Source: Moniliella sp. 'wahieum' | Lineage: Eukaryota > Basidiomycota > Moniliellomycetes > Moniliellales > Moniliellaceae | NCBI GenBank assembly: GCA_003971905.1 | Contig: RSEE01000053.1 | Span: 124,001 to 188,000 of the forward strand | Direction of reading: 5' to 3' | Length of the DNA stretch: 64,000 nt | Shown: positions 46,536 through 57,417 of the stretch, piece by piece | Numbering within the stretch: the stretch's first letter is position 1 | Layout: each line of letters begins with the position of its first letter | The notes under the pieces: generated by a model | The model's database searches: none | What the model was told of the DNA's origin: nothing | The model's input: only the letters and a program-made list of their open reading frames with translations | Made by a program: the position numbers and the translations under genes

Positions 46536-47815
46536 CTAGTCCTCCTCGTCCGCCTCGATGTCCCCGACCTCGAACGGCTGTGATGGGCAACGGGGCACGC
46601 GTTGCCTTCTTGCCTGCATCCTCATCGTCCGACATATCAGCTGGAAGCAGCTCCAGCTCCTCTTCCACGGCACGTGGAGGCAAAGAGGCGTGGGGGACGT
46701 GAGAGGTCGTAGCAGAGGGAGATGGAGAGGTGGAAGGAGGAGGAGGGGCATGGTTACCTTGTTCAGCCGCCAATGCTGCGTCGTCGGCCAAAGTTTGCGG
46801 ATAGAAGAAGTAGGCTTGGGCACAGATAGCCAGGTCGACTGCCAATTGGATCAGGGCAAAGCAGGTGAACTGGAGTGGTGTGTTCCGCACAATGTAATAG
46901 ACTGATTTGAACAAATCGCCGAACGTCCATCCAGCCAAGACAGACAGTTGGAAACCCGACAAAGACCGGCGACGCTGGTTGATCCAAAGCTGTGGGATGG
47001 GCAGCAAGGCCTCCACTCCCATTGCCCAAGTTCCTAGAATGGAATTGTACGTTTGGGACCAGCCCAGGCAGAGCTGCAATACCCCCATGACAATCAAGTA
47101 CCCCGCGAAGACAAACACATATCTGAGCCAGAGAAAACAGGTTAGCCTTCTTATTGGACCCATTCGCACGACTCTTTACTCACGTCGAGAACTCGGGCCA
47201 GTTCCAAAAATTAAAGGGACGGGATGAAGAGGTAGAAGACTGGAGCGACTGAATCCCCAGCTGCGGCAGATTCGCCAGTCTTCTGCCCGCATCGCGCAGA
47301 GCTTCCCCTGACGATGACAAGAAGGAAGCAAAATCGTCCAACCCAGGCCGATGCGAGGGTGCGTGGTAGCCTTCCTCACCCATATCCTCTGGAGGAGGAT
47401 CCACTCGGAATTGGAATCGGGGCACAGCGGGTACAGCGGGGCGCCCAGTGCCGGGTGCATTGGTGTCATTCGCATCAAAGACCACCGCTCCAGGCTGATC
47501 GGAGGAAGAGACGCTGAAGGCCGAGCTGGCAAACGAGCCCGAGCGAAACTTGATGCACAGATGCAATAGAAAGAGCTGGGCGACGATCATAAAGAGCGCT
47601 TGGACCAGCAGAGCCAGCTCATAGTGCACCCCGAACCACCAGAGCACCCGCGCGCCATTTGCGAACAGCAGCACGCCGCACACCTCCTTGGCAAAGCCGC
47701 GGCTGTCGCGGCGCTGTTGGATACGCCACGCCTGCTCAGCGTAGACAAGCGGGGGGCACACTGCCAGTCCCACGACCGCGGCCACCTCGAGCAGTGTCAT
47801 GCTTGCGCGGCGCAC
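46536..47815 (-). CDS. ANY1: PQ-loop membrane protein (Any1/Cfs1 / SLC66A2-like)
   Basis: Seven-helix PQ-loop protein; yeast Any1 (YMR010W) acts at Golgi/endosomes and antagonises phospholipid flippases. The start at 47815 or 47800 gives MTLLEVAAVVGLAVCPPLVY. The first PQ-like loop is VCPPLVYAEQAWRIQQRRDS with helices GVLLFANGARVLWWFGVHYE and ALLVQALFMIVAQLFLLHLC. A hydrophilic, Pro/Ser-rich loop follows, ending FNFWNWPEFST before an intron of about 60 nt (about 47125-47184). Then FVFAGYLIVMGVLQLCLGWS, VEALLPIPQLWINQRRRSLS (second PQ), GFQLSVLAGWTFGDLFKSVY and FALIQLAVDLAICAQAYFF. The Pro/Ser-rich cytosolic tail includes VEEELELLPADMSDDED, and after a 1-nt frame change near 46570 it ends EVGDIEADEED with a stop at 46536-46538. 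The long central loop and the PQLWxNxRRRSLSGF motif fit this subfamily. It shares a short divergent promoter with the SNAPC3-like gene. Confidence 0.88.
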
Positions 47816-48155
47816 GTACGGATGTGGATGTGGTTGTGGTGCTGGTCCAAGCCTGTTCCTTGGCTACCTTCAGGGACTAGTGACTTGACTTGAAGCATGA
47901 CTGCCGCCGGTCACCAGTCCTGGTATCTCTCAGAGCCTGGGCCAGTCGGGAATGCACGTTAGCAGTCGGTGCAACATGGACCGAGCTGTGGCCGGAACGT
48001 CGGGTTGAAATCGCAACTACCCGGCCGCATCCCATCGCACAGATGACGTCATCCGTCCTGGGCAGGAGACGCACGAGTGGCCGAGGCCGTCCTGGTGATC
48101 CACCCATTCGTCTGCCCTGTCCCCTTCCTCTTCTCTCGCCGCAGAACGCAGCCCC
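47816..48155. promoter_or_regulatory. Divergent promoter between Any1-like and SNAPC3-like genes
   Basis: About 340 nt between two head-to-head starts. The GATGTGGATGTGG repeat near 47820 and the TGACGTCATC palindrome (CRE/ATF core) near 48042-48051 are the only visible motifs. Confidence 0.4.
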
Positions 48156-49631
48156 ATGGACCCCCCAGGCCCTCCGTTGGCGCTGGACCATCTCCTCCAC
48201 GAGACCCTTGCTCTCCGGCCTCCATCTCCCTCGCCGCCTTCTCCATCGGCATGGGAGGCCATTGCGCTCACGGAGACGCGGCAGTACACGCAAGATATCC
48301 TGGATGATGGCGAGCTGGCGCGCCGCTTGCGGCACCAATGGGATACGTGGTCCCAAACCCCGCCCACATTGCTGCCCGTGAGAAGCGCACGCGGTATCGT
48401 GACCGTAAGCGCCAAAAGACCGCGCCTCGTACCAACCCATAGCTGACGAACCCCAGCCGGGCCCTACCGCCCTCCTCGCTCGCAATCCACACTGGGAGGA
48501 GATGGAGGCGCGCTTGCCCAGTGCCTTTCGCTTTGGCGAGTATGAATTGCCACCGGGCACCCAGGAAGGAACAACTGTGATCCGGCAGTATGCCCATCGC
48601 ATCCAGCCTCACGAGCAAAACGTGCTATACCAGCCCACGCCTACCGAATCGATCCTCAGTGTGGGACAACGCGTATGGGACGAACGTGCACGGCTGGTCC
48701 CCAGCAATAGCAAGCCCGATTGGTGCGTCACAGTTGACATATATTCGTCCCTCCCCACTCCCTTTTCACGTGGATACTACCGCGGCCGATCCGCCCGGCC
48801 ATCTCGCACCCAGCCCCAGCCACACTCTCCATCCCCCCCGCCTCGGACCCTGACGTTGCCTCCACCACTTCCTCCTCCTCCGACTCAACCTCCGACTCGT
48901 CCAGTTCCAAGTCAGATGATGAGGTCGCCGAAAAAGCAGCTACCCCTCTGGCCCCCACTCAACATTCCCTGTTAGACGACTTAACTTTGACCAAACGCTC
49001 GAGCTGGATGCCTCCTCGCCCCTCTCGCTTCTTCGAGCAGCGGTGGTGTGTCGGTGGGATGATACACCAGAAGAAGAGGCTATTGATGGGGATGGCCTTC
49101 CTCACTACCGCCACCACTCTGCTCCGATCAAGCGGCGCTGCACATGGGGGATCAACTCTACTTTTCCGATCCCCAGAGCGCGTGGGCACGTACCCTGGCT
49201 GCCAGCTGCGAGGGGAACACAGCGTTCGCACGTCCTTGGAACGAAGTAACCCTGATATCGGTCCCAGGACTCCGGTTGGGGCAGCCCTACTGGCTTCGCC
49301 ATGCCACAAGCTGTACCCACCTCCTCATTTCCGAACGCTTCACTTGACCCACACCGCCCTGCCCCGCGCCACTACCACCTTCCTCTCGGTCGCTGCACTG
49401 CAGCGCCCTGTCATTTCCTACGCCCGGCCGGGGCCGGCACCGCTGCCTTATCGCGGAGGGAAGTGCAAGCTGTGCGACATGCGCTTTCCGCGCTACTTGC
49501 TATATGGGGGTGCACGGATCCATGTCGGGGGCAACCTATTGGTCTGCAGCGAGTGCCTCCTCAGTTTCCTAGGTCCTACGGCTCTGAGGTCCCAAGGCAA
49601 AGGGTGGACCGTGGTGCCCTTGCTGGAATAG
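48156..49631 (+). CDS. SNAPC3 / SNAP50-like snRNA-activating complex subunit
   Basis: In animals and plants SNAPC3 binds the proximal sequence element of snRNA promoters for Pol II/III transcription. ATG 48156 gives MDPPGPPLALDHLLHETLAL. Next come TETRQYTQDILDDGELARRL and a basic patch REKRTRYRDRKRQKTAP before a probable intron near 48430. Then HWEEMEARLPSAFRFGEYEL and HEQNVLYQPTPTESILSVGQ followed by VWDERARLVPSNSKPDW. A low-complexity DSTSDSSSSKSDDE linker precedes the C-terminal domain: MGDQLYFSDPQSAWARTLAA, LRLGQPYWLRHATSCTHLLI and SERFTLTH. Its last part is a zinc-binding segment KCKLCDMRFPRYLLYGG with LLVCSECLLSF. The order LRLGQPY-x5-C-x-H-(L/V)(L/I), then KCxxC...CxxC, is the SNAPC3 signature. 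The stop is at 49629-49631. Several frame changes occur between 48720 and 49290. The domain is clear from 49140 on; the N-terminal half is less specific. Confidence 0.65.
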
Positions 49632-49652
49632 ACCGAGGCTCATAGCAATGCA

Positions 49653-51132
49653 TTAACGGTCCACCTCACCAAACACCAAGTCCATCGTCCAATGATGGCT
49701 ACCATGTCAGCGACATCGTGGTGACGCGAGATCATGTCGGCACCCGCAAGGTGGAGGAAACCGGGGGCACGGATGCGGCAGCGGTAAGGCCGGTTGGTCC
49801 CGTCCGAGACGAGGTAGACGCCCATCTCACCCTTGGGTGCCTCAATGGCCGCATACGTCTCGCCAGGGGGCACATTGAAGTTCTGGGAGAAGAACTTAAA
49901 GTGGTGAATCAGACTCTCCATGCTCTCCTTCATGTTGGCGCGGGGTGGAGCAGTGAGCTTGTGGTCGTCCACCTTGACCTGACCAGGGGGCATCTTGTTG
50001 ATACACTGCTCAATGATCCGTAGCGATTGCCGCATCTCCTCCACCCGGCAGAGGTAGCGATCAAAGCAGTCGCCATTCTTGCCGACCGGCACTTCGAAGT
50101 CCACCTCGTCAAACTTTTCGTACGGTTGACTCTTGCGAAGGTCCCATGGGATACCGCTTCCACGCAGCATGGCCCGCTGAAGCCATAGTTGAGGGCCTGG
50201 TCAGCCGTGACACGACCAATGCCCACCGTCCGCAATTGCCAGATACGGTTGCCCGTCACCACTTCCTCAACCTCATCAAGGCGCGAGCTAAACTGGGAGG
50301 CCCATACATGAATGTCATCCAGGAGACCGACCGGAAGGTCAAAAGCCACGCCGCCGGGGCGGAAGTAGGCTGCGTGCAGACGGGCACCACAGACACGCTC
50401 ATAAAACTCCATAAGCTTCTCACGTTCCTCGAAACCCCACAAGAAGGGCGTCACCCACGTCCATCACGTGGGACAGGACAGCCATCAAGTGGTTATTCAG
50501 TCGCGAGATTTCGGAGTACAGAGTGCGAATCCACTTGGCGCGCTCGGGAACCTCAATGTTGAGCAGCTTCTCCACCGCCCGGACGTAGCACAATTCGTTG
50601 GTCATGGCCGACGAGTAATCGAGACGGTCAAAGTAGGGCATGGCCTGCGTGTAGTTCTTGTACTCAATCAGCTTCTCTGTGCCGCGATGCAAGAGGCCCA
50701 CATGGGGGTCGGCACGAAGAATCTCTTCGCCATTGAGTTCGAGAATAAGACGCAGCACACCGTGAGCAGCAGGGTGCTGAGGGCCAAAGTTGATAGTAAA
50801 GTGGCGCATGTTGGCCTCTTTGCGCGAGCTCGCCTCCTTGTAGATCGCGTTCGACATCTCGATCGATGCACGCAGAACGATGCGGTCGCCATACGGGTCA
50901 TGCTCGACCTTGGTGGGGGTGGTGATTACGGGGATACGCTTGTCAAAAAACCCGTGCTCGAGGCGATGAGGGTTGGCGCTGCCGGGGGGGACCTCGTACT
51001 CGGGCAGATCCTCGGCATTCGCCGCGCGGACAGACGAGGCGAGGCCACGTGAGCCAAACAGACGCCGAAGGCAAGCGGGCCACGGGCAGGGGCAGCGGCA
51101 CGCAGGGCGCCGGCGAACACGTGGGGGCGCAT
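49653..51132 (-). CDS. NUO49: NADH:ubiquinone oxidoreductase 49 kDa subunit (NDUFS2/NuoD)
   Basis: Core catalytic subunit of mitochondrial complex I that helps form the quinone site. ATG at 51132 gives the presequence [20 protein letters not shown]. The mature part reads [40 protein letters not shown] (the invariant GPQHPAAHG motif), [60 protein letters not shown] and [17 protein letters not shown]. Further on: [100 protein letters not shown] and [20 protein letters not shown]. The end reads [19 protein letters not shown] and [11 protein letters not shown] with the stop at 49653-49655. Frame changes lie near 49675, 50165, 50450 and 51010. Full length and all motifs are present, so the gene is very probably functional. 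It converges on the SNAPC3-like gene with only 21 nt between stops. Confidence 0.97.
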
Positions 51133-51809
51133 GGGCAGCGGGGGCAAGACGGGTGGACGCGGTGGTGAGACGGAAGAGGACGGGATGCGGTGGCCTCGAC
51201 TGACCACTTCGGTTGGTTGGAGCGCTTGCCTGCCGCTCCCACTGCTCCCCACGCAGAGCAGACAGACCCACACATGAGCCCAAGCATCTGCTCTCACTGG
51301 CCCAGTGCCCCGGCTTAATAATCGCAATCCCCGCTCCGCCTGCCCAATTCCGCCCTGCCCCGCCTTTTCCATCCGCACAGAAATATGCCACAGCCGAGAG
51401 GTCACGGTTGTGCACCTCTTGTGGGGTCTTCTATTATAGCTCCCCACCACCACACTGGCTGGCGAGAGAAAGCGCGCAAACGGCACCAGGTTGAGGAAAC
51501 AGAGACTATGTTGGTCTGCGTTATGCTCACCTTTGGGGACATGCATAGTACCGCCTTCGGATACATCCTGTGCAATCCTACAAAGAACGGTGAAGAGATG
51601 TTTTTTCGTACACCCTCGCAGAGCACAGCTTTGATGAGGTGCTACAGGACTGCGTTGCAAGCATTACTCTCCTGGCTAATGTATATGACTTTTTACTTGG
51701 TCATGTGGATGATGTCATGGGCGGGGCCCGGATGGGAGCCCCACCGAAAGTTTAGGGGTGTTTCTCTTTGGAGAGAAGGACGGGCCACTCACGGTTGATG
51801 GAGCCTGAA

Positions 51810-51950
51810 CGCTACTAGCAGATCCTAACGGAGCTAGAGACGAGGCGAGGCTCCTCGATCGGGGCGTCGGCTCGCGTGTCAAGGCTGTGTATGCGCCGGA
51901 ACGAGCAAGACTAGCGTGCCTCTGTAGTCCGTGGTCCTGAAGGGTTGGCC
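51810..51950 (-). repeat. Dispersed repeat, family 1, diverged partial copy C
   Basis: The + strand sequence from GGAGCTAGAGACGAGGCGAG to the GTCCGTGGTCC region parallels 52470-52570 (GGAGCTAGGGACGAGGAGAG ... GGACCGTAG) at roughly 60% by eye. It is older or more decayed than copy B. Confidence 0.5.
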
Positions 51951-52339
51951 GAATGGTTGATGCACAGGCAACTAAAGGCAGGAGCACGTTACTTCGCGTT
52001 CGCATTACAAGACATCAGAAGTTGGATGTTCCTCAATGGACACATGTAGCATTTACCGGTCTCGTCGCCTCCGGCAGAGCGGGCAGGAACCATGAAAACA
52101 GTTCATATCAAGCTCGATTATAGCTGGCATCGAACTCGGCCTATCGAAAGCGAAGAGAACCGAAATGTGAAGTCAAAAGTCAAGGCATTGAAGAAAAAGA
52201 GAGGCAAGTTAACTTGGGTAGCAATGGTTCGTAAAGAAGAATCAAAAGAGCAGGAGACAGGGAGCATGGAAGACAAGGATAGAGAAGAGAGCAAATGTCA
52301 CGGGCGAAGACTGGCTGGCACGCCCAGGGGAGCGTACGC

Positions 52340-52960
52340 GCTCTCTTCATCTTCCTAATCCCGCCGCTACGGTTTGATTATCGGTTCCAGATCTGATCCG
52401 ATCCGATCTCAGGAGACGGAAGGCCGACTCACGGTAGTTTCGGGCTTGGGCTAGTTGGTGAATCCGAGCGGAGCTAGGGACGAGGAGAGGCCTTTGGTGG
52501 GGCGGCTGCATGTATGGCAAGGCTGCGTCTGCACCGGTTTGGACCGTAGTAACGTGTCTGAAGCCTCCGGGACTCAGGGACGGGAGGAGGCAGCGGCGTT
52601 CAAACACTGGCTTAACTGGGACTGGATATAGAGACTGGAAATCGACGCGGCCAGAGGAGTGCTCGCGCGACTAGACTGACAGATTGCTGGAGGACGAGGT
52701 CGGAGGAGAGTCGAGAGCTAACAAGAGGAGTCTGCCTGTACTGGATCAATTCGCTGGAAAACGGGCAGGAGTCGGACAGGATAGGCGGGAAAGGACGAGA
52801 ATGGAGGGTGGGGAAAAGGATCCCCACCGACCAGAGGTATAGGTTAAATCAAGGGGAAAACGGACACAAGAGGGGCTGTAGAAGAGAAGAAGAAACATCA
52901 AAAGGGGGGGGTTGATCGCCGCAGGCGCGACCGAAAAAGAGAAATAAGCCCCGGTGACGG
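52340..52960 (-). repeat. Dispersed repeat, family 1, copy B
   Basis: Inverted relative to copy A (16950-17720). The core 52430-52600 matches at about 85%; weaker similarity continues to about 52960. No protein-coding capacity is seen. Confidence 0.7.
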
Positions 52961-54269
52961 GCGACGGACGCGACGACAAAGATACTGAATACTTGGTGGC
53001 CTTGTTTAGGCCAACCGACTTAGTCCTGGGTGGGGCGACTGCTGTCGCGCATACGCATGGCTACTCGGGCCACCGTACATTGTTCAACCAACCATCGTCA
53101 AACTTGGTTGGGCTTGGGGAGCGCGCTCCGCTGGGTTGTGCAGAGCAGGCGGGCGTTAGCTTGGCTCAGACCATCTTGCATCCGACGCGGCCCGTAACAC
53201 AGTCGCCTCTTCTATACACTGATGAGAAGCCCCTCCTTCTTCCATAGCCCCACCCGGAACCGCCAATCAGCCCAAGCGTGTAACTACCGTGAGTCCACCT
53301 TAGGACTTGTAAGGGATTGTGGGGGGGGGGGGGCTGCTGGCGGCGCCCACTCGTGACATCAATAGACGTACCAGGCAGAGGAATCGGAAATGGGAGAGCA
53401 TGATCATTTACATAACTGTCAATCACGGTGATATGATGGGAATGAAGCCAGATTTGCGACTGTGATCAGGCCGAGTGTGTATTCATGGGGACCTGCATGC
53501 GTGCATGTGTGCTACAGCAGTGCATCAGGATGGTGGGCCCGGGTTTGTGAAGAATGGACAGCGGAGGTGCATCACAGTGTGCACAGCGTTAAGGGCAAAC
53601 ACGTTGGCTTGCGAGTCAGCTGATGAGCCCGTATTGGCAGGCGGTATTTATTATCGTCCTAACTCTCCTCGACGAGAGTTTGGACTCGTACCCCCCAACC
53701 ACCCACGCCCGAAGGAAAGAGAAGCGCTGCAGGCACCGATTTGCGCCCATGACTTCGGGGCGCACAGGCGAGGTCCTGGCGCCCACGGTGCATTCAACAA
53801 GTATATCGGGAAAAGAAAACGTGCCAATAAGTGTCGTTGTTCCTCTCGAATGTACGGGAGGAAGGGGCAGGAGTAGTGAGTCCATGCCGAGAAGCTCATT
53901 GTTGGGGCACAGGGAGGTCGTCTTTTTCTTTTAAGCGTGGGGATACGCCTTATGAGGGTAGGAGTGTGATACCTCACGGGCGACGGCGGACGGCCAAACC
54001 GGGGTGAGCCCAAGCCCCCCTTATTGCCACCATTTCCTATAGGTTGTGTCCATACACGTAAAGATCGGGTGACTATATTCTGACGTAGTTGCACATTGAA
54101 CAGGACATGCACTCCATGTATTGCATCAAAACGGTGAACATATTCCATTCGATGTGTGCGAACTATATCGAATCCCGTTCGTACGGCCGAGGTCGCCCAT
54201 ACGCTGCTTGTTGTTGTTGGTCTCTATGTACTTTTGGTCACATATAGTTTGGTTGATCCTACTCCCATT

Positions 54270-54415
54270 CTAATTTCTTCTTCGTTCTCAGCGTCTCGCC
54301 CTTTTCCTGTTTTTCCTCTTCGCTCCATGTCCTCTGCTCACGTTTCTTCCCTACCAGGATTGCTACGTTTCTCCGCCTTTTCCTCTCGACTCTGGTCTCC
54401 CTCGACTTAATCCCG
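54270..54415 (+). repeat. Dispersed repeat, family 2, copy B
   Basis: CT-rich block with the same order of motifs as 15840-15990 (CTCGCCCTTTTCCTG, CTCCATGTCCTCTGC, GGATTGCTACG, TTAATCCCGAC). Confidence 0.5.
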
Positions 54416-54669
54416 ACGACTGTGACACTTTTAATGTGATTACTTTTTCGCGTCTTTGGTCTTGTAATACACAGATGAGCTCTGGTTAATCTTCCGGATC
54501 TATCGTCTCGTTCTCTTCTTGCAAAGCCCTCTCCCCATCCATCCAGTTCCCCTCGTCAACTAGCAATAATGAACTGGACAACCATTTCGTTCCTGTCTAA
54601 GGATGGGAGGGTTATTGTCCCTTCCCTTGCTTCATATGTCTTTGCGTTATTCTTTGCCTTTTTATCTCT

Positions 54670-54740
54670 ATTCTGTAACCATATCATTGACAGAGATTAA
54701 GGCTGGGACAAACAGACGCTTCTGCGCTTGAACCGACCCG
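54670..54740 (+). repeat. Dispersed repeat, family 3, copy A
   Basis: Shares ATTGACAGAGATTAAGGC and TGGGAC plus a following GAC/GC-rich block with 58150-58210 (ATTGACAGAGCTTAAGGC and TGGGAC), same strand. Confidence 0.5.
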
Positions 54741-54780
54741 TTCATCCGGCGTATGTATTGATTATTAGCGCCAACCCCGT

Positions 54781-55204
54781 TTAAGGAACCAGGGGGATCG
54801 CCAGGATATCAGGACCCTTTGGTGTCCGCCATCTGTTCCTATACACGAGGTAGCGAGTGTGGATATACGGATGAACCCGGTAGACATCCGAGCAGTAAAC
54901 CATCTCTCCATTGAGACTTTCAGTAGTTAATTCCTTCCACTTGCCAAGCGTCTTGCCCGCTGTCTTGGGGGCGTAGTATCCTCGTGTCGTCAAAACTAAA
55001 GGGAAAAACGGTTCGTGGGCGCGTCCCTGGTACTTCACGCACGGTATGTCCATATGGCTTCAGATCCTGCGCAGAACCAAGACAGGGTGTAGGGGCGAGG
55101 GAGAGAGCGTGTGGCTGCCTGCATGCAAAAATCAAAAGGAAGGAAACGAGAAGCAGCGCGCGTAAGTCTCGACAAGACCCCACAAAGGGCTCGAGCAGCT
55201 CCAC
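54781..55204 (-). CDS. Candidate small secreted protein of unknown function
   Basis: Two overlapping minus-strand frames look like one short gene with a 1-nt frame change near 55050. The first, from 55204, begins MELLEPFVGSCRDLRALLLV then SFLLIFACRQPHALSLAPTP. This is a possible signal peptide: a hydrophobic core of about 14 residues with a likely cut after the small residues near residue 30-35. The second continues CVKYQGRAHEPFFPLVLTTR, GYYAPKTAGKTLGKWKELTT, ESLNGEMVYCSDVYRVHPYI and HTRYLVYRNRWRTPKGPDIL and stops at 54781-54783. Composition (Tyr, Arg, Gly-Pro turns, two Cys) is protein-like and differs from the surrounding DNA. I recognise no family. Total about 135 residues. Confidence 0.45.
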
Positions 55205-56734
55205 AGGCGTTCCTGCGCTGCCGTTATGCCACGGTTAACGCCACTGTGGTAAGCGCACCACTGAGACGGAATCTTAACTGAAGGACAAGCATTACTTTCA
55301 TTGCAGTATAACCAACGCAAGCCGTAAATTCGCAAGAGTACTAATAGTATGGATAGAGAAGTCGAGCGTCAAGGGAGGAAAAGGTGGAAGGGAAACCAAT
55401 GTGTATGCCAGCGTTGGTTGGTAGCGATTCAGAGGTGGTTGGTAGGACGAAACAGGCCAGTAGTCTTCGATATGGGAAACAGAGAGGATGGTCGATGAGG
55501 AACACTGTTGGCAAGGCTTTAACCGGGCCGGTAATGAAGCAGTGTAGATATCAGAGCGGGTATGCACGGTATGTAGTAGCTTTGCTGAGAAGTAAAAAGA
55601 CTATATAATAAGCCGCATCAGCCTGTGCTTTCAAGTTGCTGACAGAGTGCACAATGGGGACAGCAGACTGAAGGAGTCTTCTGCAAGACGGGGCAAAATG
55701 GGTATTAAGCATCGTATCATGAGACCATGCGATCATGGCTATAGCTGCCGACGAAGAGGTACGCAACGATGGATAAGTTGCCTGTGGTGATTGCCCGGTG
55801 ATTAGTGAATGTCACTAGGGAATCTCACTCGCCTAAAACAGGACTGGCGCGTGTTTGCAGGGTAGTTCTATTACCAAAAATGTGGGGCGCTGTTGTTTAT
55901 GTCCGGAGATAACCCAACCGCCCCGGAACATAGTGGAGGGATCTGCCCAAACCTGTCGTATAGCCTACTACTTCGCCTTCCCACAGCGAACCTTCTAGAA
56001 CCACTACATACGGCCAACAGGGTCTCACTAATATACGCCCGACCCCGTCGGATACACAAAACGTAGTTGCCACGCGAGGCTACATTTTGAGTAAGTAGAC
56101 CTCCTCTCCGCTACCTCCGTTCGCCGTCAATGGTGTTTGAGCTTTTGAAGAATGAAGCTTGAAGCTAACGCACCCCTAACCTACGGGTCGGGCCTGAGTT
56201 TTCACCTAATGCACATTGCCATGAGCCACGGGGGTTGTGAAACGGAGAAAGGTACTGGGCGAGGTTTTGGAACGATATAGCGACTCACATGTCACAGAGG
56301 CCTTAAGCATGATGCATGAAAGGGGGGGGGGGGGCGTATGGGCGAGTGAGTACTGAGTGGTGATGAAGAAATGAATGAGACGGGGCGCTTCTTCCAGGAA
56401 ATGTCGTCCCGAATCTACAGAATTGCCACACTGCAGCTAGGGGATAGGATACAAGCCTACTGTAGCTACTAACTGTGGTACTTCGAAAGGTGACCGGTGA
56501 CAGTCATATGGGTCGGAGCGTTACGCGTTACCGGCGTTACCATCCCCGTCTCCTTGCCGTACTACTGTGGCAACTATTGGCGTGCCTTTTCTTGCGAACA
56601 CGCAGTACCTTGCCAGCCTGGTTATGATCGATGATCGATGAGTTCGATGAGTACGTATACTGAGTCATGATGCATGATGTATGATGCATGACACCGTGTT
56701 CGGGCAGATTCGGGCAGAACATTGAAAGTTGACC

Positions 56735-56752
56735 GGTGACCGGTGACCCATG
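56735..56752. repeat. Palindromic heptad, unit GACCGGT (2.5 copies)
   Basis: Short version of the 13835-13879 array. Confidence 0.85.
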
Positions 56753-57320
56753 AGAATCCGTATTGAATTCGATGAACGATGTCGATGAATGTATGACGTT
56801 TGAAGCTTCGTTGGACGTTGAGTACGTTGAATATTGAATGAACTGAGTACTGACTGAAGCACCAGAATGAGAGGGTGGCAAAAAGGCGAAGCTGGCCCGA
56901 CCGAGCTTGGCGCTGCAGGGCGCTGCTTGGTGCCTGGCGGCCTAGCCGAGCTGACTTCCACAGTGTGCGGCAGTCAGCGCTGACGGTCAGCGGTCAGTAC
57001 GTCAGTTCTCAGAGGCGGTTGCCGTCGCTCTTTCGCGGCCTTTGGCGGCTGCGCCGCTCCGTCAGGGTATCAATCAGTTCACGATCACAACATCACGATC
57101 GTTGAGAACATACAGGGTCCATCGGACCCACGTCAGCGCGTCAGCTCCCGCTTGCTCCCGCCTGCTCCCGCGCGACGTCTATAATAGGATCCTTTTGATG
57201 CGGTCCAGGTGTATTGGCGTGCACCGCTTTCGCCGTGAACGTACGCACTCCAGCGCTCAGATTGAGCATGATCGATGTTCTCAATGCCTCTGATCGTTAG
57301 TCGATGATATGTGCTATGAG

Positions 57321-57417
57321 GCTTATGATGCTTGTGATGCTTGTGATGCTTGTGATGCGTGATGCATAACCGGCATAACCGGCATAACCGGCATACTCGG
57401 CATAATCGGCATAACGG
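57321..57417. repeat. 9-nt tandem array GCTTGTGAT then GCATAACCG
   Basis: Ten 9-nt units, with one 7-nt unit (GCGTGAT) at the switch: GCTTATGAT, three GCTTGTGAT, then three GCATAACCG and three variants (GCATACTCG, GCATAATCG, GCATAACGG). All start GC, so one unit type turns into the other. Confidence 0.9.

Larger units (their letters stand above)
51133..54780. other. Gene-poor region with dispersed repeats right of NDUFS2
   Basis: After the NDUFS2 promoter (to about 51400) I see no supported gene. It contains family 1 repeats (51810-51950 and 52340-52960) and family 2 and 3 repeats (54270-54415 and 54670-54740). A run of about 13 G is near 53319-53333. Confidence 0.5.

Noticed and set aside
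1-51132. Reading the frame-broken genes as pseudogenes
   Set aside because: All conserved genes show the same kind of 1-nt change while keeping full length, motifs and splice sites. Sequencing error explains this better.
53475-53876. 133-residue + strand frame with many Cys
   Set aside because: Cys are scattered, there is no signal peptide, and the antisense frame is also open. Not supported.
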